A DNA stretch of 64,000 nt, from positions 3,837,617 through 3,901,616 of the forward strand of contig OX638346.1 in assembly GCA_951813515.1 (NCBI GenBank). Direction: 5' to 3'. Positions 55,718 through 64,000 of this stretch are shown here, piece after piece. Below the pieces are notes generated by a model that worked only from the letters and a program-made list of their open reading frames with translations, had not been told where the DNA came from and did no database searches. The DNA comes from an uncultured Pseudomonadales bacterium. Its GTDB lineage: Bacteria > Pseudomonadota > Gammaproteobacteria > Pseudomonadales > Azotimanducaceae. Every line of letters begins with the position of its first letter. Within the stretch, counting starts at the first letter, position 1. The position numbers and the translations under genes were made by a program.

Positions 55718-56761
55718 TCAACCGCCGATCAGCCGCGCCTGCTTGCAATGACTGTCCAGAAGACCCGGTACGCGGGCGGGATCGGTGCGTCCCCAGCCGC
55801 ATTCCGTAGAAATGCCGAAATCGTCCAGGTAATTCCGAGCGGTGGCTATCCGGGCCAAATCTCCCGCTTCGTCGTCGTGGTGAATGAGGCCCAGGTAAAG
55901 CTCGATGTCCCTGTCAATGCCCAGATTCTGCAGGGGCCGGAAATAACTGTCATCGGTGCGGGCCCTGGGCACCGGGATGTGTAGGAACGCGATCCTTCTC
56001 CTCACCGCGGCGTTCACGCCATTCAGCATTTCGACAAGTATTTCCGTGTCTCTCGGCATCACCAGGTGTTCGTCGGCAGGCGACCCGTAGCACAGGTGAT
56101 AGCCGAGTTGCACATCCTCGGGGACGGCGTCACCCAGCCTGCCGAGCAGGTCGAATACCTGTTCCTTGTAGTCGTCGGGCCGATGCGGGAAGTAGTTCTC
56201 GAAGATCAGGACTTCCTGACAGACGTCATACTGAATGGCGAGATCCTCATGCGGGATCCCATCCAGAATCGTCTCCAATGCTGTGCGCAGGGACCGCTCG
56301 TATACGTTGATGAAATCCTGATGTGCCTTGTGGCTCATGTACATGTAGGCAGTGGACATGGGGGTGGGCAAACAGACCTGGAACCGGATGCCGTGCGGGA
56401 TGCGCCCATCACTGCGCATGGTTTCGAAAACGCCATAGGAGTCCAGGGCAGCCCGGTCATAGCCCGTCTCGAAGCAGATGCCCTCGAGGTCCGTTCCGTC
56501 CTTGAAACGCAAAAGCGGCATGGCACGCAACAGTCGACCATTCCACTCGCGGATCTCCAGCTCCGGCACGGTGGGATCGATCTCGATATCCGGGTGTTCC
56601 ATCAGCATCTCACGCTGAAAGGCGATCCACCGGGAGCGCTTGCCGGTCTCCCCGTCGGGAATGCGGCTGATATACGGGCCGACTGTTTCGGAAAGTCGCT
56701 CGAAGACCTCTTCACATGTGTCCATGGCAACACTGCCGACAAGGTGTACCCGCTTTTTCAC
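55718..56761 (-). CDS. MetE/UROD-like TIM-barrel protein, unknown function
   Basis: The 347-residue protein resembles the cobalamin-independent methionine synthase / uroporphyrinogen decarboxylase fold: HLVGSVA at the start, ISRIPDGETGKRSRWIAFQ, QYDVCQEVLIFE, LGYHLCYGSPADEH and ISTECGWGRTDP near the end with Cys and His suited to a metal site. It lacks the MetE N-terminal half, so it is not a full methionine synthase. A GTG start with AGGAG upstream is chosen. The 260 bases after it hold no gene. Confidence 0.65.
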   Translation of the reverse strand: MKKRVHLVGSVAMDTCEEVFERLSETVGPYISRIPDGETGKRSRWIAFQREMLMEHPDIEIDPTVPELEIREWNGRLLRAMPLLRFKDGTDLEGICFETGYDRAALDSYGVFETMRSDGRIPHGIRFQVCLPTPMSTAYMYMSHKAHQDFINVYERSLRTALETILDGIPHEDLAIQYDVCQEVLIFENYFPHRPDDYKEQVFDLLGRLGDAVPEDVQLGYHLCYGSPADEHLVMPRDTEILVEMLNGVNAAVRRRIAFLHIPVPRARTDDSYFRPLQNLGIDRDIELYLGLIHHDDEAGDLARIATARNYLDDFGISTECGWGRTDPARVPGLLDSHCKQARLIGG

Positions 56762-56890
56762 CCTGCTGTCTCCTGATACCGTCTGCCAGCCCTTGGCTGC
56801 GATTGAATCGATGGTACATCCAGATGTTGAGCCGATGAGACCGAACGGAAAACCGCTGCCGCCTGCGCATAAACCAAACTGGAGGTCCCA

Positions 56891-57136
56891 TTGAGGCCTG
56901 CCAATAATCCTTGCACCGACTATCGTGCACTGGTTCGGATGAGTTACGACCAGCTTGCCCCAGCTTATGCGGAAGCACGGGGCGGGACAGACCATCCGGA
57001 ACTGGAGTGGTTGCAGAGCCGCCTGGACGATGGTTCGTCGGTGCTTGACATCGGTTGTGGCGCCGGGGTTCCGATCACGCGGTCGCTGGCGAAGCGGTTC
57101 GCGGTCACCGGGGCGGATGTTTCGAGGAGGGAGTAA
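56891..57136 (+). pseudogene. Truncated SAM-dependent methyltransferase
   Basis: The frame gives MSYDQLAPAYAEARGGTDHP and then SSVLDIGCGAGVPITRSLAKRFAVTGADVS, the first third of a class I methyltransferase with motif I (DIGCGAG). It stops after VSRRE. The remaining 120 or so residues of the family are not found downstream, where the next 45 bases lead to a convergent gene. The translation could begin at a TTG (56891) or an ATG (56939). It is probably a gene remnant. Confidence 0.7.
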
Positions 57137-57181
57137 GTTGGAAAGTGAGTCCCCTGCGCCCCTCGCGCGGTGCTCGCCGGC

Positions 57182-58078
57182 TCAGGCAAATTTCCTGATG
57201 CGGGCAGGGTCGAAGGTGTAGCCAGTCTCCAATGGGCCGTCAGCGACCACCGAATCGCAGATCCGGCGCCCGTGTTCCGACAGCAGGTCGAACATTTCGC
57301 GCGGCATCGCCGGTAGCTGGCGTTCATGGAACCAGGGCGCGAGGAAGATGGCGTTCGGAATCGCGCGCATCTCGTTCGACAGGTTCGGCGTGCCGCCATG
57401 CCAGGCGCGCAGATCCCGGATCAGCGCCGACCCGGCCGGCGCCGGACAGACTGTCGAGTACTTCATCCAGAGCGGCTCCTCGTCAAGCTCGGGTATCTTT
57501 TCCCGCGAGTTCTGCGTGCCGGGTATCTGCCGGGTCGGGCCGTTCGTCTTCGTGAAGTCCTGGGCGAGGAAGTTGCAGCAGACGGCCGGACAGGGCAGAT
57601 CTCGGATGGAGAGGATGCCGCGCGGGTCGCTGAACCCGCCCACCCGATCAACTATGTCCGTGTGCAGGCGCTGGTACATCGCGCCGGGCAGGCAGAAGTC
57701 GCCGGCGGCGCGTCGTACGTGATAGTCCGGGGAGCCGAAGATCGCGGTGACGATGGGCGCAAGCGTTGGCAGGTCCACCAACATGACCCACTCCTCGCGA
57801 TGCAGGAGGGAGTTCGTGATGCTCGCGCCGCCGTACGAGTAGCGGTAGCGGCCTTCGGGGTTCGGATCTTCGGCGACGACCGCCTCGGCTTCGCGCTCGC
57901 AGCCCCGCCGCAGGAACTTGACCTGATCGGCGGTCAGCACGTCGCGTACGACAACGAAGCCGTCCCGGTAGAAGATACGGACGGCCGCGTCGACTTCCTC
58001 GGGGCGCAGGATCTCGAGGCCCGGCATGCCGTTGTTGGCCTCCAGGTCGCGTCGCAGTGTTGCAACGTTCACGGTCAC
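57182..58078 (-). CDS. Phytanoyl-CoA dioxygenase family protein
   Basis: The 298-residue protein belongs to the PhyH family of Fe(II)/2-oxoglutarate oxygenases. Metal ligands are seen in QRLHTDIVDR (His-x-Asp) and DLRAWHGGTPN (second His), and the start is YRDGFVVVRDVLTADQVKFLRRGCE. Relatives hydroxylate fatty acyl or natural-product substrates. The GTG at 58078 overlaps the stop of the upstream esterase (GTGA), so the two are probably translated together. Confidence 0.82.
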   Translation of the reverse strand: MTVNVATLRRDLEANNGMPGLEILRPEEVDAAVRIFYRDGFVVVRDVLTADQVKFLRRGCEREAEAVVAEDPNPEGRYRYSYGGASITNSLLHREEWVMLVDLPTLAPIVTAIFGSPDYHVRRAAGDFCLPGAMYQRLHTDIVDRVGGFSDPRGILSIRDLPCPAVCCNFLAQDFTKTNGPTRQIPGTQNSREKIPELDEEPLWMKYSTVCPAPAGSALIRDLRAWHGGTPNLSNEMRAIPNAIFLAPWFHERQLPAMPREMFDLLSEHGRRICDSVVADGPLETGYTFDPARIRKFA

Positions 58079-58926
58079 GCCGGCCGGGCAAGCAGAAATT
58101 TCAATGGAATGTGCAACCGCTCCCGCCATGCTCTCGGTGTGTGGTCGGCACCTTCAAATCGCCGCGTGATCCAATCCTCGCCTTCTCGATAACCCTTGTT
58201 GCGCATCAACTCATCCATCTTCAGTTGATAGGGTCCATTGTTGGAGTCGAGCGTTTCGGTACCCTGGTCGAAGTAAACCCGATGTGATCCCGCACCTGGC
58301 CAGTGCGCATCGAGCCATTCGAGAAAAGCCCCTTTCGCAGCGTTCCAGCCGGACGACATGCAGGCCCCGCCGGCAAAGACATCCGGGTATTCGGCGATGG
58401 CGTAAGCGGAAATCAGGCCACCCATGCTTGATCCAATGACGTAGGTGTCTTCCCGGCCTGGCCGGGTGCGGTAGGTCTCATCGATGAACGGCTTGAGTTC
58501 CTCGACCAGGAACTTCAGGTAGTTGTCGGATGTGAATTCCTCGCCACGGGAGTCCGGCTGCTCGCTGATCAGCCACCGCCGGACCTCGTCGGTCAGGATC
58601 TTCTGCGGCATGTACTCAGCCCGCCGGCTGACCTTCTTCTCGTCATTCATCCACACGGCAACGACGATCGCCGGCCCGATCTCCCCCTCCCGAATGAGCC
58701 GCGTCATGGTCTTGTCCACGTCCCACAACCAGTCGGTGCCCGCGTAAGGCGAGGGGTCTCGGTCGAACAGGAACTGGCCGTCGTGCATGTAGATGACCGG
58801 GTATCGGTCGGCGGATGCGGCACCATAGCCTTCGGGCAGCCACACATCCACAGGACGGGGTCGGATGCGTGTAGTGGGAAAGTCCTGATGGTGGACGATG
58901 GTGCCGGGGTTCGAAATGTCAGTCAT
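58075..58926 (-). CDS. Esterase, alpha/beta hydrolase (esterase D family)
   Basis: The 283-residue protein matches the putative esterase family: RPRPVDVWLPEGYG, YPVIYMHDGQFLFD, VIGSSMGGLISAYAIAEYPDVF with the nucleophile Ser, and ADHTPRAW near the end with the His. No signal peptide is present with the chosen ATG (58926). It is upstream of and overlaps the PhyH gene. The pair may modify one metabolite. Confidence 0.82.
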   Translation of the reverse strand: MTDISNPGTIVHHQDFPTTRIRPRPVDVWLPEGYGAASADRYPVIYMHDGQFLFDRDPSPYAGTDWLWDVDKTMTRLIREGEIGPAIVVAVWMNDEKKVSRRAEYMPQKILTDEVRRWLISEQPDSRGEEFTSDNYLKFLVEELKPFIDETYRTRPGREDTYVIGSSMGGLISAYAIAEYPDVFAGGACMSSGWNAAKGAFLEWLDAHWPGAGSHRVYFDQGTETLDSNNGPYQLKMDELMRNKGYREGEDWITRRFEGADHTPRAWRERLHIPLKFLLARPA

Positions 58927-59230
58927 CTCAGTCGAGACTAACAATGAAGAATCAGCCCAGCCAACGTGACTGACGCCGAAGGTCACCCAAAACCACCGGA
59001 TCGTGCCGTCCGGCCGGCGAGACGCGACATACAAAACACATAAGGCAAAACAATAGGTTAATGTCACTCGGAACGGGTGTCGACTTTCGGCCGGGAGAGC
59101 ACGGGGTCCATCGTCCCGATAGCGCGGGCGGTGACAAACGGAGGCTGAAATCCGGGAGAGAGTCATTGACGGGAGGCGTTCTCCGTGGCAAAGCCGTTGG
59201 CGTTACCCACGATTGGAACAGGAGAGCCGC
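58927..59230. other. Divergent spacer between esterase and sod
   Basis: About 300 bases with no supported gene. An AT-rich stretch near 59028-59060 (AAAACACATAAGGCAAAACAA) is the likeliest place for a promoter of the esterase-PhyH pair. ACAGGAGAG lies just before the sod ATG. Confidence 0.35.
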
Positions 59231-59992
59231 ATGGCATCCGAAACCGACCGTCCCGATGCTGGTCTTCCGGCCGAAACTCGACGCAATGTGCTGAAGGGCT
59301 CCGTTGCCGGTCTTGCGGCCGGACTCCTGGCCACGCCGCGGTCGGCGCTTGGCCAGAACGCTTCCACCGGACGGGCGCCCGACGTCGCCATCCCCGCGTT
59401 CGACAGCACGCACGAACCCAAGCCGTTGCCGTTCAGGGCATCGAGCCTGAAGGGGCTGTCGAAGGGCTTGATCGAATCGCACTGGTCGAACAACTACGGG
59501 GGTTCGGTCAGGGCACTCAACGAAACGAACCGCCGGCTCGCCGCGGCGCTGGCCGACCCCAACGTCCCGGGGTTCGTATACAACGACCTGAAACGCGAAC
59601 ACCTGATGCGATCCGGCTCCGTCGTGCTGCACGAACTCTACTTCGACAACCTGGGCGGCGACGGCAACCCGTCCGCCGATGTGCGCGGACTGATCGGGCG
59701 CGCGTTCGGCAGTTTCGACCGCTGGGAGACCGAGTACCGGCGGATCGCGGCGGGCCTGGGCGGCGGCTCGGGCTGGGTGGTGCTGGGATACAACCGGCAG
59801 TTCGGCGCCCTCGAGAACTACTGGATGGCAGACCACATGCACTTCCCGGTCGCGACCGACCCGCTGCTGGTGATCGACATGTACGAGCACTCGTATCACA
59901 TGGACTACGGCGCGGCGACGGCCCGCTACATCGACGCGTTCTGCGCGAACATCCAGTGGGATGCGGTGTCGGCCAGGGCGGAAACGTTGTAG
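59231..59992 (+). CDS. Fe/Mn superoxide dismutase with Tat signal
   Basis: The 253-residue protein has the Fe/Mn-SOD pattern after an N-terminal extension. Metal ligands are His84 (SHWSNNYGG), His134 (VVLHELYFDNLGG), Asp216 and His220 (DMYEHSYHMDY). The N-terminus carries RRNVLKGSVAGLAAGLLA, a twin-arginine signal, so the enzyme should be exported folded with its metal. The ATG at 59231 has AGGAG in front. Most SODs of this class lack a signal and have about 200 residues. The usual Tyr and Trp contact residues are partly altered. Confidence 0.82.
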   Translation: MASETDRPDAGLPAETRRNVLKGSVAGLAAGLLATPRSALGQNASTGRAPDVAIPAFDSTHEPKPLPFRASSLKGLSKGLIESHWSNNYGGSVRALNETNRRLAAALADPNVPGFVYNDLKREHLMRSGSVVLHELYFDNLGGDGNPSADVRGLIGRAFGSFDRWETEYRRIAAGLGGGSGWVVLGYNRQFGALENYWMADHMHFPVATDPLLVIDMYEHSYHMDYGAATARYIDAFCANIQWDAVSARAETL

Positions 59993-60013
59993 CGCCCCCG
60001 GCAAGGTGCGACG

Positions 60014-61234
60014 TCAGTCGATGATCGCCTGCCGGATGATCTCTTCGAAGTCGCGGCGCGCGGGGCCGTACGGTTGCTGCAGCATGATGACGCCGGCGAG
60101 TTCCTCCGCCGGGTCGGTCCAGGACAACGTACCCGCCGCGCCACCCCAGCCGAATGCCCCCGCACTGCGCTGGCTGGCCGCCGCAACCGGGTCGAGAACA
60201 ACCGCGACGGTATAGCCGAAGCCCATCCCCTTGCGCCCCTTCGGACCGCCGGCGAACAGGTCGCCCACGTGGTTGCTGGCCATCATCGCGACGGCATCGG
60301 CGCTGAGCAGGCGCTGGCCGAAGAGTTCGCCGCCGTTCGCCAGCATCTGCTGGAAGCGGAGATAGTCCCTCGCCGTGCTCCACAGGCCACGGGACGTCGT
60401 CTCACCGTCCCACTTCGACATGTCGACACCCCAGATGACCATCCGTCGCGAGAGTTTCGATTGCGGGACCCTGAAGTGCGTGTCGTGCATTCCCAGCGGA
60501 TCGAATATCCGCGTCTGCATGAACTCCTCGTACGTCACGCCCGAGACGACCTCGATAATGCGGGCGACGACCTGGAGCGCTCCACCGTAGGACCAGCGCG
60601 ACCCGGGCTGGAAGTCCAGCGCGAAGTCCCCAAGCGCGGGAATGAAACTGGCAAGCGTCGTGCGGTCTGCCCCGGGCTCCAGCCGCGTTCCCAGACCGCC
60701 GCTCACGAGACCGGACGTATGCGTCAACAGGTGCTCGATCGTGATCGGCGTTTGCGCGGGAACGAGCCGGTGCGCTGGTGGGTTGCGGCGATTGACCTTG
60801 AGCGGACTGATGTCCTTGTCCGCGGGTTCCGCCAGCACCGCCACCTGCATGTTTGCGAATTCCGGAATGTACTTCTCCACCGGATCGCTCGGGTGAATCC
60901 GTCCTTCGTCGATCAGGATCATCGCGGCGACGCCGAGGACCGGCTTCGTCGACGACGCCATGACGAAGATCGCGTCTTGCGGCATCGGGCGTTCGGCCTC
61001 GACGTCGATCAACCCGTGGGCCTCGAAGTGAACCACCCTGCCCCGACGGGCCACGGCGGTCATCGCGCCCTGAATCTTGCCGGCATCGATGTGCCGCTGC
61101 ATCGCCGCGTCGATCTGCTGCAGCCGCTCCGTCGACATGCCGACCGACTCCGCCTCGGCGACGGGAATCTCATCGCCGCAGACAGCGACCGCCGAGATCG
61201 CGCAGACGGTCGCAAGACCTGCTCTCAAGTTCAT
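60014..61234 (-). CDS. Serine hydrolase of the beta-lactamase/esterase family
   Basis: The 406-residue protein has a signal peptide (LRAGLATVCAISAVAVCG) and the class C beta-lactamase fold: ASSTKPVLG with the SxxK nucleophile, LLTHTSGLV, WSYGGALQVVARIIE with the Tyr, and GWGGAAGTLSW in place of the KTG motif. This combination is typical of esterases and peptidases rather than antibiotic-hydrolysing enzymes. It is convergent with sod and lies alone. Confidence 0.85.
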   Translation of the reverse strand: MNLRAGLATVCAISAVAVCGDEIPVAEAESVGMSTERLQQIDAAMQRHIDAGKIQGAMTAVARRGRVVHFEAHGLIDVEAERPMPQDAIFVMASSTKPVLGVAAMILIDEGRIHPSDPVEKYIPEFANMQVAVLAEPADKDISPLKVNRRNPPAHRLVPAQTPITIEHLLTHTSGLVSGGLGTRLEPGADRTTLASFIPALGDFALDFQPGSRWSYGGALQVVARIIEVVSGVTYEEFMQTRIFDPLGMHDTHFRVPQSKLSRRMVIWGVDMSKWDGETTSRGLWSTARDYLRFQQMLANGGELFGQRLLSADAVAMMASNHVGDLFAGGPKGRKGMGFGYTVAVVLDPVAAASQRSAGAFGWGGAAGTLSWTDPAEELAGVIMLQQPYGPARRDFEEIIRQAIID

Positions 61235-61422
61235 TCGCAGTACCCGTCACAAAAGAAACAGGATTTGGGCGCGGGCGCCCCTTGTCAACGCCGATGGCGC
61301 CTGGCAGCGAGGCGAATCCCCCATAACCGCCTGGCGCTCGATGCTGCGGATGAACAACGGTCACTGCTACTTCAGGCTGCAGCAGCGGGACAGCGCGGAC
61401 CATACGCTTCCGGCCCGAGGCG

Positions 61423-62016
61423 TTAGAGTACGAGTGCTATCCGGTGGCGCTCCAGAACACCCGGGAGTTCCACGTGCTCCGCCAGTTGCCCAACGGCGCC
61501 CGTTGCCAGCTTTCTGATACTTCGATCATAAATCGCGTATACATCCTCACCGGTCAGGCGGGACGCATAGACCAATCCGTCTACATGCGTGTGTTCGGCA
61601 TGGATGGTCTTCCCAAAGGCGCGTCCAGCTGCATGATTCCTCGCCTGGACCACGTCTGTCGGCGCCCCGATGCGCGTGCAACCATCTGTGCGAAGGTCGA
61701 GAAGCGTCAGCGGCGTGGCGGGATGCGCCGCGATTCGCACCCACATGCGTTCCATGATTTCGCGAAGCGAGACTTTCCGTGTTCGTCGATGCGCGAACCT
61801 GTCCCTAACGATTGTTTCTATGAACGCCGTGGTGAAGCCGGGGGCTGCATACAGCACGGTGTATCCCCCGGTCCGCGTCGCGAAGCGGGAGTCTGCGGCA
61901 GTTGTTCCCAACGGCGATCCGACATGCCGCTGCGACATGATCCGGTAGCTTTCCGGAAACGCTGTCCTGACCAGCAGCGGCTCGATCAGGCTCCGCGGAT
62001 AGCGGCGTTCGGTCAC
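61423..62016 (-). CDS. RES-domain toxin (NAD-degrading type)
   Basis: The 197-residue protein has the RES pattern: LVRTAFPESYRI at the start, GSPLGTTAADSRFATRTGGYTVLYAAPGFTTAFIETIVRDRF with conserved Arg, Tyr and Glu, and the late DGLVYASRLTGEDVYAIYDR with Ser. RES toxins break down NAD. It starts with GTG overlapping the stop of the upstream antitoxin (GTGA), a standard Xre-RES layout. Confidence 0.85.
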   Translation of the reverse strand: MTERRYPRSLIEPLLVRTAFPESYRIMSQRHVGSPLGTTAADSRFATRTGGYTVLYAAPGFTTAFIETIVRDRFAHRRTRKVSLREIMERMWVRIAAHPATPLTLLDLRTDGCTRIGAPTDVVQARNHAAGRAFGKTIHAEHTHVDGLVYASRLTGEDVYAIYDRSIRKLATGAVGQLAEHVELPGVLERHRIALVL

Positions 62017-62564
62017 GTAAAGGTCGCACCGAATCCCGCTGCCGCAGATAGAACCTCGTCGAGCCCACCGGACCGCAAGCGCTCAATGGGCCGGGCCACC
62101 CCGTCCTCGAAGGGCCAGTCCTGACTGAGGAAGGCCCAGGCAAGCTCGGGCTCCCCAACAACGTCCACGACTTCCGCCAATCCGGCAGTGACCCGGCCGG
62201 GTCCCACGATCTGACTTGCCGGGATGTTCAGTCGGCGCTTCGTGGACCGCCAAGCGATCAATGTGTTCCTGGCCGCCCAGTCGTATACCGTCGTGCGCGA
62301 TACACCGAGTCGTGACGCCGCCTCCGTAACGCCGATCAGATCCTCTCCATTCCGATCAACCAAGAACCGCCGAAGCCGCGCGGGCACGTCCTCCGGTGAT
62401 CTGGTCCCCTCCGCTCCCGATTGCGCCGCGGCAGTTTCCAGAGCCACCGCTACCGCTACGCGCGCCTCCTCGGGATGCTCGCGGATAAACTCCCTGGCGC
62501 CGCTCGACAGCTTCGGCGGACTATTCACGAGAAAACCCATCATCGTTCCTGACGGCTCTGCCAT
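62013..62564 (-). CDS. Antitoxin with HTH and MbcA/ParS/Xre-type toxin-binding domain
   Basis: The 183-residue protein has a helix-turn-helix (IGVTEAASRLGVSRTTVYDWAARN) and a C-terminal segment ELAWAFLSQDWPFEDGVARPIERLRSGGLDEVL, which matches the Xre/MbcA/ParS toxin-binding domain. It should neutralise the RES toxin and repress the pair. The ATG at 62564 is chosen; an in-frame start upstream is possible. A near-palindrome TTCGTTCAAACGA at about 62583 is a possible operator. Confidence 0.82.
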   Translation of the reverse strand: MAEPSGTMMGFLVNSPPKLSSGAREFIREHPEEARVAVAVALETAAAQSGAEGTRSPEDVPARLRRFLVDRNGEDLIGVTEAASRLGVSRTTVYDWAARNTLIAWRSTKRRLNIPASQIVGPGRVTAGLAEVVDVVGEPELAWAFLSQDWPFEDGVARPIERLRSGGLDEVLSAAAGFGATFT

Positions 62565-62789
62565 ATCGTCCAAGTCATTTGTTCGTTCAAACGACCGAAT
62601 AATTGCCCACAATGTTCAGTTTGTAAAGTCAGCTGAGGCCGGAACGCCGCAAACTGGCGTGCAATCCCCGCAGGCGTCCACCCTGAGCGTTCAGAGAAGG
62701 TCGCGGATGGCGAGGTCAGCACACCATCGTTTTGTTCGGTTGTAGCAGCTAGAGTATTGAGGCGCGGAGAGTGACAACGAAGCAAGCAA

Positions 62790-64000
62790 TATGAAAAGTC
62801 GATGGATCCTGGCGTGGCTCTGCATGGCTGTCCCGGGTTTGGCGTGCATGGCCGCCGATCACCTGAATGTTCTGTTCATCACGGTGGACGACATGAATCG
62901 GGACTCGGTGGGCGTCTACGGCGCGATGGTCCCGGACACGACGCCGAACATCGACCGGCTTGCCTCCCAAGGGCGGCGGTTCGAGCACGCGCATGTGACG
63001 GTAGCGATTTGCCAGCCGACGCGAGCGGTCTGGATGACCGGCCGCTATCCGCACAACAGCGGCGCGTTGGGCTTCGATGAGATCCGAGCCGGCGTACCCA
63101 CCTTGCCGGAAACGCTGAGGCGCAACGGTTTCTACACCGGAATCCTCGGCAAGACCGACCACGTCGTGCCGTCGCGAAAGAACGCCTTTGAGTACCGTCG
63201 CCAACGCGAAGAGATGCTGTACGGGAGAAGCGCGGATCTGTATGGGAGATTTGTCGCCGAGTTTCTGCGCCATGCCAAGCGCTCGGATCGACCGTTCTTT
63301 CTCATGGTCAATACAGCCGATCCGCATCGACCGTTCGACACGCTAACACCCGCCGCGCAGCGGACACTTATCGAAGTCGAACCTGCGACAAGCGAGAAGA
63401 AGGCTTGGTACAGCCGTGAATTCCCCGCGCCATCTCGAATCTATCAGCCGGACGAAATCGTCGTGCCGGGTTTCCTGCCGGACTTGCCGGAGATCCGGGA
63501 AGAGATCGCGATGTACTACTCCTCGGTGCGGCGAGCGGACGATGTTGTCGGCCGGGTGCTCGATGCGTTGAAAGCGGCCGGGTTTGCCGACAACACGCTG
63601 GTGATGCTCAAGTCCGACCATGGCATTGCCGTGCCGTTTGCAAAGACCAATGTCTGGCGGCATTCGACGCTGACGCCCTGGATTGTCCGATGGCCGGGCG
63701 TGATCAAGCCGGGCATCCACGAGACCGAACACCTGGTGGCCGGCGTCGATTTCGCGCCGACCATACTCGAGATCCTTGGCATCGACGCGATGCAGGGTAT
63801 GGACGGGCGATCCTTCCTGCCGGTGTTGCAAGGCAGGAAGCAGGATGGACGTGAATTCGTCTATACGCAGATAAACACGCTCGTCACGGGAGCGTCCTAC
63901 ACCATGCGATCAATCCAGGGAAAACGCTTCGGGCTGATCTGGAATGCCTGGAGCGATGGCGCGACAGTCTTTTCAAACGAATCGATGAAAGGGCTCACCT
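62790..64000 (+). CDS. Sulfatase, incomplete at the window edge
   Basis: At least 403 codons are open to the window edge. A signal peptide (WILAWLCMAVPGLACMA) is followed by NVLFITVDDMNRDSVGVYG with metal-binding Asp residues, and Cys74 in CQPTRAVWMTGRYPHNSG, the formylglycine site. Later KSDHGIAVPFAKTNVWRHSTLTPWIVRWPG is typical of heparan N-sulfatase-like enzymes. The C-terminus lies outside the window. It is divergent to the toxin-antitoxin pair. Confidence 0.88.

Noticed and set aside
60014..61234. Antibiotic beta-lactamase
   Set aside because: The KTG motif is absent and the protein matches the broad serine-hydrolase/esterase group.

Overview
The window is a GC-rich chromosomal segment of a gammaproteobacterium. 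The best evidence is the first 8 kb: fabF, fabG, acpP, fabD, rpmF, a divergent maf (yceF type), rluC and a divergent rne, which is the order and orientation of the E. coli rne-rluC-yceF-rpmF-fab block. The copy here is modified: yceD, plsX and fabH are absent, and acpP lies before fabG. Ordinary start codons, no split genes and marine-type accessory genes (sulfatases, phytanoyl-CoA dioxygenase, serine hydrolase) fit a free-living or host-associated uncultured lineage. I cannot name the genus from the sequence.

Core region (1-29.7 kb). After the fatty-acid/rne block come murB, an HSD10-type dehydrogenase, and a long minus-strand run: amidohydrolase, sdhC-sdhD-sdhA-sdhB, sucA-sucB-lpd, an in-frame MsbA-LpxK fusion, and kdsB. 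This run joins TCA-cycle genes to lipid A/Kdo genes. gltA follows under its own promoter, with a 3-hydroxyisobutyrate-dehydrogenase-like gene, a membrane-anchored helical-repeat protein and a CNNM/CBS membrane protein.

Accessory region (29.7-39.7 kb). This holds a truncated Y1 (REP-associated) transposase beside a short-repeat array, an Mrr-type nuclease, a cysteine-rich protein, and a complete RIT element (three overlapping tyrosine recombinase genes with 32-bp terminal inverted repeats containing ATGTGGAG palindromes). A fourth integrase, a decayed hicBA toxin-antitoxin pair and stretches with no recognisable gene complete it.

Selenocysteine locus (39.7-43.0 kb). selA, selB and the selenocysteine tRNA gene selC are contiguous. 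No selD or selenoprotein gene was seen in the window.

Mixed region (43-64 kb). This holds an AAC(3)-like acetyltransferase, a nucleotidyltransferase, a GNAT, an IS6 transposase with a damaged 3' end that appears to have cut a C39-like peptidase gene, an oligopeptide-binding protein, a sulfatase/esterase divergent pair, a Fic-family protein with Gln in place of the catalytic His, a MetE/UROD-like protein, a broken methyltransferase, an esterase-PhyH pair, a Tat-exported superoxide dismutase, a serine hydrolase, a Xre-RES toxin-antitoxin pair and the start of a second sulfatase.

The most unusual signal is a family of short repeats with the shared core GTGTGTCC(G/C)GAA. It occurs as three separate intergenic arrays (near 23.5, 29.9 and 39.65 kb), one of them next to the truncated Y1 transposase. 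The MsbA-LpxK fusion, the complete RIT element and a 37-40 bp direct repeat flanking the sulfatase/esterase pair are the other leading observations.
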